In this document: in pieces, positions 1 through 5,121 of the stretch
How positions within the stretch are numbered: the first letter of the stretch is position 1
Layout of the letters: each line of letters opens with the position of its first letter
Origin: Candidatus Falkowbacteria bacterium CG23_combo_of_CG06-09_8_20_14_all_49_15
Lineage (GTDB): Bacteria > Patescibacteriota > Patescibacteriia > Patescibacteriales > UM-FILTER-48-10
Length of the DNA: 5,148 nucleotides
Assembly: GCA_002771615.1 (NCBI GenBank)
Contig: PCSD01000018.1
Span: 1 to 5,148 of the forward strand
Reading direction: 5' to 3'
The notes under the pieces: model-generated
What the model was told of the DNA's origin: nothing
Database searches by the model: none
What the model saw: the letters and a program-made list of their open reading frames with translations, nothing else
Program-made: the position numbers and the translations under genes

Positions 1-1
1 G

Positions 2-1195
2 ATTATCCTACACATTGACATGAATTCCTATTTTGCCAGCGTGGAACAGCAGGCGAATCCTTTTTGGCGCGGCCGTTCGGTCGGCGTCTGTTCATACTTG
101 TCGCCGCGCGGCTGCCTGATCGCTTCTTCCATGGAAGCCAAGGCGCGGGGCATCAGGACCGGTTGCCGGGTCCAGGAGGCCAGGCGCTTGGACCCGCGCA
201 TTGTCTTGGTGGAAAATGAACCGGCCAAATACCGTTCTGTGACCGCCGCGATCAGCCAGATTTTAAACCGTTATACCGACCGGGTGGAGCCGTATTCCAT
301 TGACGAATCTTTTTTGGATCTGACCGGCTGGGCCAAGGATTATCAAGAGGCGGACAATATCGGCCGGAAAATTCAGCAAGAGATCAGGCAAGAAGTCGGG
401 GAATGGCTGTATTCTTCCGCGGGCATTGCCTGGACGAAGTGGCTGGCCAAGTTCGCTTCTGATCTCGCGCCCAAGAAGGGCCGGCTTTTGATCGCGAGCC
501 AGGCCGGCTTGGAGGAAATTTTGCGCGGCCGGGCTCTGACCGAGGCCTGGGGCATCGCGGAACGGACAGCCGCCCGCCTGCGCGAGCTTGGTATCCACGA
601 TTTGTTATCTCTGAAAAGGTCGGATCCGGCTGTTTTGCGTCGCGCTTTCGGCTTGGCCGGTTATTATTTGTGGGCCAATGTGAATGGGCGGGAAATAACC
701 GTGGTATCGGCCGGCCGGACGGAAGCGAAAAGCCTCGGCCATTCTTATTGTCTGCCCCGGAAAACGACTGACAAGGACTATCTTTGGCCCATGTTATACA
801 AATTGTGCGCGAAGACCGGCCGCCGTTTGCGCGCGTCCGGCCGGGAAGCGGCCGGGATGGCGGCCTTTTGCGCTTACGCGGGCGGCGGTGGAGCCGGTCG
901 GAGGTGGAGGACGAGACAAGCTTTGTTCACGGATGAAGAAATTTTTCGGGAAATTAGCCTGTGGTTTTCTCCTTTAAAGATTCTTTTGCCCGTGCGGATG
1001 CTGGCCGTTTCCGTTTTCCGCCTTCGGCCCATGTCCGGCCAATTGTCATTCTGGGCCGACGGACGCTTGCGGCGCCTGGCCCTGGCCATGGACAAGATCA
1101 ATGACCGCTATGGCGATTATACCGTGCGCGCCGGCCTTTTATATGGCCTGGACAAAGCGGCGCCGGACCGGATCGGCTTCCGGAAGACGGATTAA
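2..1195 (+). CDS. Y-family translesion DNA polymerase (DinB/UmuC family), 5' end cut by window edge
   Basis: An error-prone polymerase that copies past damaged template bases. The frame is already open at base 2 and reads IILHID before the Met at base 20, matching the family's opening motif, so the true start lies just outside the window and only a few residues are missing. The first catalytic Asp is the codon just before that Met. Counting from that Met, the other two catalytic acids are D95 and E96 in YSIDESF, and F5 in MNSYF sits at the steric-gate position. The palm/thumb motif SAGIAWTKWLAKFASD is at 133-148, a helix-hairpin-helix thumb (WGIAERTAARLRELGI) at 177-192, and the little finger follows to the C-terminus. 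QLSFW at 341-345 resembles a beta-clamp-binding motif and is followed by DKINDRYG. That internal clamp motif is more UmuC-like than DinB-like, so I give no symbol. The gene is GC-rich, unlike the cassette downstream, and ends at its own terminator. Confidence 0.93.
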   Translation: MILHIDMNSYFASVEQQANPFWRGRSVGVCSYLSPRGCLIASSMEAKARGIRTGCRVQEARRLDPRIVLVENEPAKYRSVTAAISQILNRYTDRVEPYSIDESFLDLTGWAKDYQEADNIGRKIQQEIRQEVGEWLYSSAGIAWTKWLAKFASDLAPKKGRLLIASQAGLEEILRGRALTEAWGIAERTAARLRELGIHDLLSLKRSDPAVLRRAFGLAGYYLWANVNGREITVVSAGRTEAKSLGHSYCLPRKTTDKDYLWPMLYKLCAKTGRRLRASGREAAGMAAFCAYAGGGGAGRRWRTRQALFTDEEIFREISLWFSPLKILLPVRMLAVSVFRLRPMSGQLSFWADGRLRRLALAMDKINDRYGDYTVRAGLLYGLDKAAPDRIGFRKTD

Positions 1196-1204
1196 AAATC
1201 CGCG

Positions 1205-1238
1205 GCCGTCGCGGCTAGACGGCATTTTTGTATTTTTA
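1205..1238 (+). terminator. Rho-independent terminator after the polymerase gene
   Basis: A GCCGTC/GACGGC stem (1205-1210 with 1218-1223) and a 7-nt loop are followed by ATTTTTGTATTTTT. It begins 10 nt after the polymerase stop and insulates the AT-rich cassette that follows. A competing 5-bp stem CCGCG/CGCGG (1200-1204 with 1210-1214) overlaps it. Confidence 0.8.
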
Positions 1239-1245
1239 GAAAATG

Positions 1246-1254
1246 TGTTAAAAT
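1246..1254 (+). promoter_or_regulatory. Extended -10 promoter for the methyltransferase; probable leaderless transcript
   Basis: TGT followed by TAAAAT fits the extended -10 pattern TGnTAtaaT. No good -35 is visible, because the expected place is the T-tract of the preceding terminator. The hexamer ends 6 nt before the ATG at 1261, so transcription would start at or next to the start codon. No Shine-Dalgarno sequence is present, as expected for a leaderless message. Confidence 0.5.
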
Positions 1255-1260
1255 ATCAAA

Positions 1261-2412
1261 ATGAACGCGAATGTAAAAAAAAGAAATTTAGGCCAATTTT
1301 TTACCACAAATTCAGATTATATCCTTCAGGGATTCGGTGGTTTTGTGGCAAATAAAGAAATCTCCGATCCTTTTGCTGGAAACCAGGATTTGTTAAATTG
1401 GGCAAAGAATAATAATGGCAAAAAAATAATCGGTTTTGATTGCGATAAAAAATATATTGACGGGAAAAATGTTTTTTTTAACGATTCCATAAATTTGCCG
1501 AAAGATTATAAATTCGTCTGCACTAATCCGCCGTATTTAAATAAAAACAAAGCCAGCAAAGAAATAAAAGAAAAATTTTTTTCCGGCGCAAATAACGTTT
1601 TTGAAGATTTATACCAGATTTCAATCCGTTCGATTTTAGATTGCGAGGAGGGCATATTGATTGTGCCACTAAATTTTTTATGCGCTGAAAATTCCAAGAA
1701 AATCAGAGAATTATTTTTTGATAGATTCGCAATCATCAAGTTAAATATCTTTTCTGAGCAAGTTTTTAACGATACTACATATAATGTCATTTCTTTTTAT
1801 TTCAAGAGAAAGCAGAAACCGTTTAACAGCCTTACTCTTGACACAACGATTTATCCTGGAAATAAAAAAATCAAATTGACCCTTGAAAAGCAATATGGCT
1901 GGCAATTCGGAGGGGACTTTGTTTATCAAATCAAAAAAATCAAAAATGAGTTGGGTATTTTTCGTTTAACGGAAGATTATCTAAAATCAGGAGAATATGA
2001 AATGGAAATCGCCTTGCAGAATATCAAAGATAAGAAAGTTATCAAATTAAGCGATAATATCAAGGACTTGCTCGAAAAGAATATTTTATTTTTACGAGCG
2101 ATCGACAGTAAAAACGGCAAGAAAATTCAGCTTGAAGATATCAGAAAATATAAAATTTCCGGTTTGGTCGGAAAAAATACTTCGCGCAACATGGCCCATT
2201 TAATTTTTAAAAATGAAGTTCCAATCAATGAGCAGATCGAGCTAATGAAAAAATTTAATGACGAACTGTCGGCTAAGCGGGAAAAATATTTTTCTTTCTT
2301 TCTGACGAATTTTAGAGACAATAATCGCAAAAGAATATCATTTGACTTCGCTTACAAGTTTTTAAATATGATTTATTATGAAAAAAATTCGAGACAACCT
2401 GTATTATTATAA
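1261..2412 (+). CDS. Type II DNA adenine-N6 methyltransferase (gamma-type motif order) of a restriction-modification pair
   Basis: Transfers a methyl group from S-adenosylmethionine to the N6 of adenine in a specific DNA sequence, protecting host DNA from the partner nuclease encoded next. Of 383 residues, motif X is GQFFTT (11-16), the SAM-binding motif I is DPFAGNQDLL (36-45), an acidic motif II lies at FDCD (59-62), and the catalytic motif IV is NPPY (89-92). The beta-strand GILIVPLNFL (131-140) fits motif VI. The lysine-rich C-terminal half, about 200-383, should hold the target-recognition domain. The order X-I-IV-TRD is that of gamma-class N6-adenine enzymes. Motif I has GNQD where GNGD is common. 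The recognition sequence cannot be told from the sequence. ATG 1261 is preferred because it gives a full motif X and sits just after a -10 element. An A8 run (1275-1282) and a T8 run (1472-1479) lie in the 5' part. The gene is very AT-rich compared with the polymerase upstream. It overlaps the endonuclease gene by 35 nt. Confidence 0.88.
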   Translation: MNANVKKRNLGQFFTTNSDYILQGFGGFVANKEISDPFAGNQDLLNWAKNNNGKKIIGFDCDKKYIDGKNVFFNDSINLPKDYKFVCTNPPYLNKNKASKEIKEKFFSGANNVFEDLYQISIRSILDCEEGILIVPLNFLCAENSKKIRELFFDRFAIIKLNIFSEQVFNDTTYNVISFYFKRKQKPFNSLTLDTTIYPGNKKIKLTLEKQYGWQFGGDFVYQIKKIKNELGIFRLTEDYLKSGEYEMEIALQNIKDKKVIKLSDNIKDLLEKNILFLRAIDSKNGKKIQLEDIRKYKISGLVGKNTSRNMAHLIFKNEVPINEQIELMKKFNDELSAKREKYFSFFLTNFRDNNRKRISFDFAYKFLNMIYYEKNSRQPVLL

Positions 2413-3289
2413 AATATCAAAAAGTCATCAAGAAAAATTGCTTGATGACTTTTATGTATTTGAAGAAAAACATCCCGATCTGAATAAATACATCAAAAAT
2501 ACCGTGGAGATAAAGAATATTTTAATTACCATAAGAACATTGCAGATTAAAAAAGAAAAAGCAAGAGTAATCAATAAATATTTTTTGGAATTATCAAAAA
2601 ATATCGGTAAGTATTCGAACTGTTCTGAATTCGCTTGTTTTGTTAATGCTTGCGACAATATATTAGAAGGGGCAAAAAATGAAATCAAACTATTGAAAAA
2701 AATTACTGAAAAATATTTTGCCAAAAGAGTGCTGAATGAAATCGCGCCAGAAGAGTGGGTGCAGGCGATATTGGACGCGAATTCATCGCGTAAAAAAGGA
2801 AAGTGCGGCGAAAATAAGCTGATTCATATTTTGAAAAAGCAAGGATTTAACGAAGTTTTTGGTTGGGATGATTTTTTCAGCACCGATTATTGCGTAGTCA
2901 GATTTTCCAAAAAATTCAGCTTGAAAAATGTCCGCAAAAATTTAAAAGTAAAAATAAAAACAAAAAAACAAAACAAAACTCTTGATTTGATAATCAAGGC
3001 GAAAGATATAATTTTACTTTGTGAAGCTAAACATCTCAATACTTCCGGAGGTGAACAAGACAAGCAGATTTCAGAATTGATTGAAATTTTAAATCTATCA
3101 GAAAATAACGGAGTGTCATATATATCATTCTTAGATGGAAAATATTCTAATATTTTATTGGGTGGCAATGGGCAGGGCGGCAAGATAAACACGCAAAGAA
3201 AAGAGATTGAGCGATTTTTAAATAATCACCCCGCCAATTTTTGGCTGAATACGGCTGGCTTTGAAAGGCTTGTTTCGGACTTAAGATAA
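2378..3289 (+). CDS. Probable type II restriction endonuclease, PD-(D/E)XK fold, partner of the upstream methyltransferase
   Basis: Predicted to cut unmethylated copies of the site that the upstream enzyme methylates. Of 303 residues, the N-terminal half (about 1-130) is lysine-rich and looks mainly helical, with no motif I recognise. A helix containing GENKL (E145) precedes the core, and the likely metal-binding set is D203 (TLDLII) and E216-A-K218 in LLCEAKH, a D-x12-ExK arrangement. It is followed by NTSGGEQDKQISELIEIL (221-238), a helix typical of restriction nucleases. I could not assign it to a named endonuclease family. The start at 2378 is the only Met in the frame; it lies inside the end of the methyltransferase gene with no Shine-Dalgarno, which suggests translational coupling. 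A TTG at 2438 is a possible internal start. A perfect 13-bp inverted repeat (2420-2453) falls in codons 15-26. Composition is as AT-rich as the methyltransferase, so the two moved together. The function call rests on the motif plus the neighbour. Confidence 0.78.
   Translation: MKKIRDNLYYYKISKSHQEKLLDDFYVFEEKHPDLNKYIKNTVEIKNILITIRTLQIKKEKARVINKYFLELSKNIGKYSNCSEFACFVNACDNILEGAKNEIKLLKKITEKYFAKRVLNEIAPEEWVQAILDANSSRKKGKCGENKLIHILKKQGFNEVFGWDDFFSTDYCVVRFSKKFSLKNVRKNLKVKIKTKKQNKTLDLIIKAKDIILLCEAKHLNTSGGEQDKQISELIEILNLSENNGVSYISFLDGKYSNILLGGNGQGGKINTQRKEIERFLNNHPANFWLNTAGFERLVSDLR
2420..2453 (+). repeat. Perfect 13-bp inverted repeat / terminator-like hairpin at the methyltransferase-endonuclease junction
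   Basis: The left arm AAAAGTCATCAAG (2420-2432) and right arm CTTGATGACTTTT (2441-2453) pair without mismatch around an 8-nt loop. It begins 7 nt after the methyltransferase stop and lies inside the endonuclease coding sequence. An A-tract enters and a T-tract leaves the 9-bp core, as in intrinsic terminators, though the T-run is only four bases. It may act as a partial terminator, as a translation block, or as a binding site. The pairing is seen; the function is inferred. Confidence 0.6.
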
Positions 3290-3290
3290 T
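3261..3290 (+). promoter_or_regulatory. Possible sigma70-type promoter for the GNAT gene
   Basis: TTGAAA (3261-3266) and GATAAT (3285-3290) are separated by 18 nt inside the end of the endonuclease gene. They would start transcription about 22 nt before the ATG at 3319. AT-rich sequence makes chance matches common. Confidence 0.35.
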
Positions 3291-3318
3291 TTTTTTATTC
3301 TTGGCAATCATTATTTTT

Positions 3319-3738
3319 ATGAAAATAACAATCCGGCCAGCGGCCAGCAAGGATTTGGCCGCCATTGAAAAATTGTTCCGCCTGCCGGAATTAAGCCTGG
3401 CCAACGGCCAGTATTTTACCGTTGCGCTTTTAGCCGCTTACCTGAAAGATGATTATTTTTTGGTCGCAGAAGACGAAGGCCTGCTGGTCGGCGCTTTGGT
3501 CGCCGAGCCATTGCGGAATGGAGGGGCAATGGTTTGGGAATTAGCCGTAGAAAAGGAGCGGCGCGGCCAAGGCATCGGTTCTGTTTTGCTGAAAAAATTT
3601 ATCGCTATAATGAAGGGGAAAGGCCGCCAATGGCTGATTTTATATGCGCCATCGGCGTCGCCACGCACTTTGGCCTTTTATCGCCGGCATAGATTCTGCC
3701 TGGGGAAAAAACATATTGAGGCATTAAAGAATATTTGA
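3319..3738 (+). CDS. GNAT-family N-acetyltransferase
   Basis: A single-domain acetyl-CoA-dependent acyltransferase of 139 residues, a typical length for the family; the substrate is unknown. The N-terminal KITIRPAASKDLAAIEKL is the usual beta1-alpha1 opening. VWELAVEKERRGQGIGSVLL (72-91) is motif A with the acetyl-CoA pyrophosphate loop R82-x-x-G85-x-G87. LAFYRRHRF (118-126) is motif B, with Tyr121 in the usual place for the general acid. I chose ATG 3319 because it places the family's opening beta-strand at the N-terminus; an upstream in-frame TTG (3301) would add six hydrophobic residues. There is no Shine-Dalgarno. The gene begins 29 nt after the endonuclease stop but its composition is host-like, so it is probably not part of the restriction cassette. 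It could be a small-molecule, protein or antibiotic acetyltransferase. Confidence 0.85.
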   Translation: MKITIRPAASKDLAAIEKLFRLPELSLANGQYFTVALLAAYLKDDYFLVAEDEGLLVGALVAEPLRNGGAMVWELAVEKERRGQGIGSVLLKKFIAIMKGKGRQWLILYAPSASPRTLAFYRRHRFCLGKKHIEALKNI

Positions 3739-3773
3739 AGCAAGATTAAAAATAGAAATGAAAAATATCGGAG

Positions 3774-3782
3774 TTATCCACA
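3774..3782 (+). promoter_or_regulatory. Perfect DnaA-box consensus
   Basis: TTATCCACA matches the high-affinity DnaA box exactly. It is part of a looser inverted repeat, ATC(C)ACA-gt-TGTGAT (3776-3788). No second box is visible in the window, so this is not an origin by itself. It lies about 40 nt upstream of the SRAP-lexA promoter, where DnaA could influence expression. A chance match is possible. Confidence 0.45.
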
Positions 3783-3821
3783 GTTGTGATTTATGATTAG
3801 AAACTAGATATTTTTTTCGGC

Positions 3822-3850
3822 TTGACTTTCGTTTTTTGTTCGTATATACT
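3822..3850 (+). promoter_or_regulatory. Strong sigma70-type promoter of the SRAP-lexA operon
   Basis: TTGACT (3822-3827) and TATACT (3845-3850) are spaced by exactly 17 nt, predicting a start near 3857 and a leader of about 20 nt before the ATG at 3878. A perfect TATAAT at 3856-3861 is a possible alternative -10 but lacks a good -35. The leader has no Shine-Dalgarno. This is the best promoter in the window. Confidence 0.72.
3827..3842 (+). promoter_or_regulatory. Candidate LexA operator in the promoter spacer (direct repeat TTTC-N7-GTTC)
   Basis: TTTC (3827-3830) and GTTC (3838-3841) repeat with an 11-bp period, each followed by G. This is one base away from the alphaproteobacterial SOS box GTTC-N7-GTTC. 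GTTCG is also the right half of the Gram-positive box CGAAC-N4-GTTCG, but the matching left half is absent. The position between -35 and -10 is ideal for repression. Assignment as a LexA site is inference. Confidence 0.3.
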
Positions 3851-3877
3851 ATATATATAATCTTTAAGCAAAATTAT

Positions 3878-4336
3878 ATGTGCGGCGGAGCGAATTTCAG
3901 CGTAAAAAATATCAGCCAAAAAGAATTGGAAAAATTTTATACTTCCGCCCAGGCGCAGCAGATTAAGCAGGCGGGCATATTTGAATCATTTTTTTGGGAA
4001 AAACAGCTGGTTTTGCCCATCAGCATGCCGGCCGGCACGCAATTGCGATTATGGGGGAATAAAAGCCAGGGCAATAATTTACCGCTAACCGGCTGGGCCA
4101 GGATTGAATCATTGCAATCCGGGAAGTGGGATCGCTGGCAGCCGGAACCGGTGGATTTGCCCCTGGAAAGAGGATACGAAAAGAAAGCTTGGTTTAAGTT
4201 TAAACGGGGAGCAAAAGGCATTTTGGTAAAAAACGAACAAGACGAAAGGGTTTATATAATCACGCAAAATGCCAGCGCTGAATACCGGCAAGCCACCGGC
4301 CATGACCGCGAGCCGGTCGGCGATAAAGCTTATTAA
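3878..4336 (+). CDS. Short SRAP-domain protein (SOS response-associated, YedK/HMCES-like)
   Basis: SRAP proteins bind abasic sites in single-stranded DNA and form a covalent link through Cys2, shielding the lesion. The start is fixed at 3878 because the chain must open MCGG, giving the N-terminal Cys after Met removal; an upstream in-frame ATG (3836) lies in the promoter and would bury that Cys. Of 152 residues, MCGGANF (1-7), LRLWG (56-60, like the family RWG motif), GWARIES (72-78, like NARAET), RGYEKKAW (98-105, like the GFYEW segment, with E101 as the possible catalytic Glu), VYIITQNAS (125-133) and GHDREPV (141-147, with catalytic H142, like HDRMPV) appear in family order. The protein is clearly shorter than the usual roughly 220 residues and ends soon after the His motif. 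By eye, W73 takes the place of the conserved active-site Asn. It starts just after a strong promoter and 16 nt before lexA, which supports an SOS role. Confidence 0.8.
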   Translation: MCGGANFSVKNISQKELEKFYTSAQAQQIKQAGIFESFFWEKQLVLPISMPAGTQLRLWGNKSQGNNLPLTGWARIESLQSGKWDRWQPEPVDLPLERGYEKKAWFKFKRGAKGILVKNEQDERVYIITQNASAEYRQATGHDREPVGDKAY

Positions 4337-4352
4337 TTATAGCTTCAAGCAT

Positions 4353-4964
4353 ATGGGAAAAAATTTAACCAAAAGGCAAAGGGAAATCCTTGACTTCATC
4401 AATGAATTTATGGATCGCGCCGGCTATGCGCCCAGCTATCGGGAGATCGGCGATCATTTCCGCCTGTCCAGCCCGGCCACGATCCACGCGCATGTGGATA
4501 ATTTACGGCAGAAAGGTTTTTTGAAAATAAGCCCCAATGAGGCCAGATCAATTGAGTTGGTGCCAGCTGAGGCGGATTGGGCCAAAGCCTTGGAACTTCC
4601 GCTTTTGGGCTTGATTACGGCTGGCGAGCCGATTGAAGCGGTGGAAAACCGCGAAACCATCGCGGTGCCGGCCGATTTTGTTTCGGACGCGGCCAACAGC
4701 TATGTTTTGAAAGTCAGAGGGGAGTCAATGATTGAAGATGGGATTTTGGACGGTGATTTTGTGATTGTGGAAAGGAACCCTTCTCCGCAGAACGGTGATG
4801 TGGTCGTGGCCTTGCTGAATAACGCTTATGCTACCTTGAAAAAGTTTTACCGCGAAGCCAACCGTATCCGCCTCCAGCCCGCCAATGCCAGCATGAAGCC
4901 ACTATTTTACAAAGATCCCCTAATCCAGGGCGTGGTGCGGGGAGTTATCCGCCGTTTCGCTTAA
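4353..4964 (+). CDS. lexA: LexA, SOS-response transcriptional repressor and self-cleaving serine protease
   Basis: Binds operators as a dimer and represses DNA-damage genes; RecA filaments on single-stranded DNA stimulate its self-cleavage. Of 203 residues, a usual LexA length, the N-terminal winged helix opens LTKRQREILDFI (5-16). The HTH is APSYREIGDHFRLSSPATIHAHVDNLRQKGF (26-56), with a recognition helix of the Gram-positive SSxTxH style. The cleavage site is A90-G91 in LITAGEPI. The catalytic pair is Ser125 (RGESM) and Lys163 (ATLKKF), spaced 38 residues as in Bacillus rather than 37 as in E. coli. All catalytic parts are present, so the protein should be active. ATG 4353 is chosen because it places the conserved LTKRQREIL at the N-terminus; an in-frame ATG at 4269 would add 28 unrelated residues encoded within the SRAP gene. 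There is no Shine-Dalgarno. It lies 16 nt after SRAP with no separate promoter seen, so it is probably cotranscribed and autoregulated, and it is followed by a terminator. Confidence 0.95.
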   Translation: MGKNLTKRQREILDFINEFMDRAGYAPSYREIGDHFRLSSPATIHAHVDNLRQKGFLKISPNEARSIELVPAEADWAKALELPLLGLITAGEPIEAVENRETIAVPADFVSDAANSYVLKVRGESMIEDGILDGDFVIVERNPSPQNGDVVVALLNNAYATLKKFYREANRIRLQPANASMKPLFYKDPLIQGVVRGVIRRFA

Positions 4965-5013
4965 AAAGGTAATGCAGAGAATTAAAAGGCCAGTTTATTA
5001 TTGTATTTTTGTG

Positions 5014-5047
5014 AAAAATCGGATTTTTTATCCGGTTTTTTATTTTT
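5014..5047 (+). terminator. Rho-independent terminator after lexA
   Basis: AAAAATCGGAT (5014-5024) pairs with ATCCGGTTTTT (5030-5040) around a T5 loop. This is 11 bp with one G-T wobble, followed by TATTTTT. The A-rich left flank makes it potentially active in both directions. It lies about 50 nt after the lexA stop. Confidence 0.8.
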
Positions 5048-5058
5048 CAAGGTTTTTG

Positions 5059-5067
5059 TGGTATAAT
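5059..5067 (+). promoter_or_regulatory. Extended -10 promoter leading out of the window
   Basis: TGG followed by a perfect TATAAT (5062-5067) matches an extended -10. Only a weak TTTATT (5039-5044) lies at the -35 distance of 17 nt. It sits right after the lexA terminator, so it probably starts a new transcription unit near 5074. Confidence 0.5.
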
Positions 5068-5100
5068 ATTTTTAAATGTTGGGGCTTGTATAGCACCGCT

Positions 5101-5121
5101 AATACTTAGTTAGTATTTTTT
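5101..5121 (+). other. Small hairpin with T-run in the leader of the outgoing transcript
   Basis: AATACT (5101-5106) pairs with AGTATT (5112-5117) around a 5-nt loop, and T-residues run to 5121. The stem is short and AT-rich, so it is at best a weak terminator or attenuator about 27 nt after the predicted transcription start. The rest of 4965-5148 holds no gene I can support. Confidence 0.3.

Noticed and set aside
28..228. Minus-strand open frames opposite the polymerase, and similar ones opposite the other genes
   Set aside because: They are antisense to strongly supported coding regions, have no family motif and no promoter or ribosome site.
1101..1355. Open frame of 84 codons across the polymerase end and methyltransferase start
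   Set aside because: It overlaps two solid genes in another frame, runs through the terminator, and its translation shows no domain.
2981..2998. CTTGATT/AATCAAG hairpin in the endonuclease gene
   Set aside because: It is only 7 bp in AT-rich coding DNA over the conserved catalytic segment, with no T-run after it; probably chance.
3836..3877. Upstream ATG at 3836 as start of the SRAP gene
   Set aside because: It lies between the -35 and -10 elements and would place the required N-terminal Cys at residue 16.
4326..4345. AAGCT / AGCTT inverted repeat between SRAP and lexA as an operator
   Set aside because: The arms are only 5 bp, the 10-nt centre is not symmetrical, and it does not resemble known LexA boxes.
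4269..4352. Upstream ATG at 4269 as start of lexA
   Set aside because: The added 28 residues overlap the SRAP gene and do not resemble LexA, whose conserved N-terminus begins right after the ATG at 4353.
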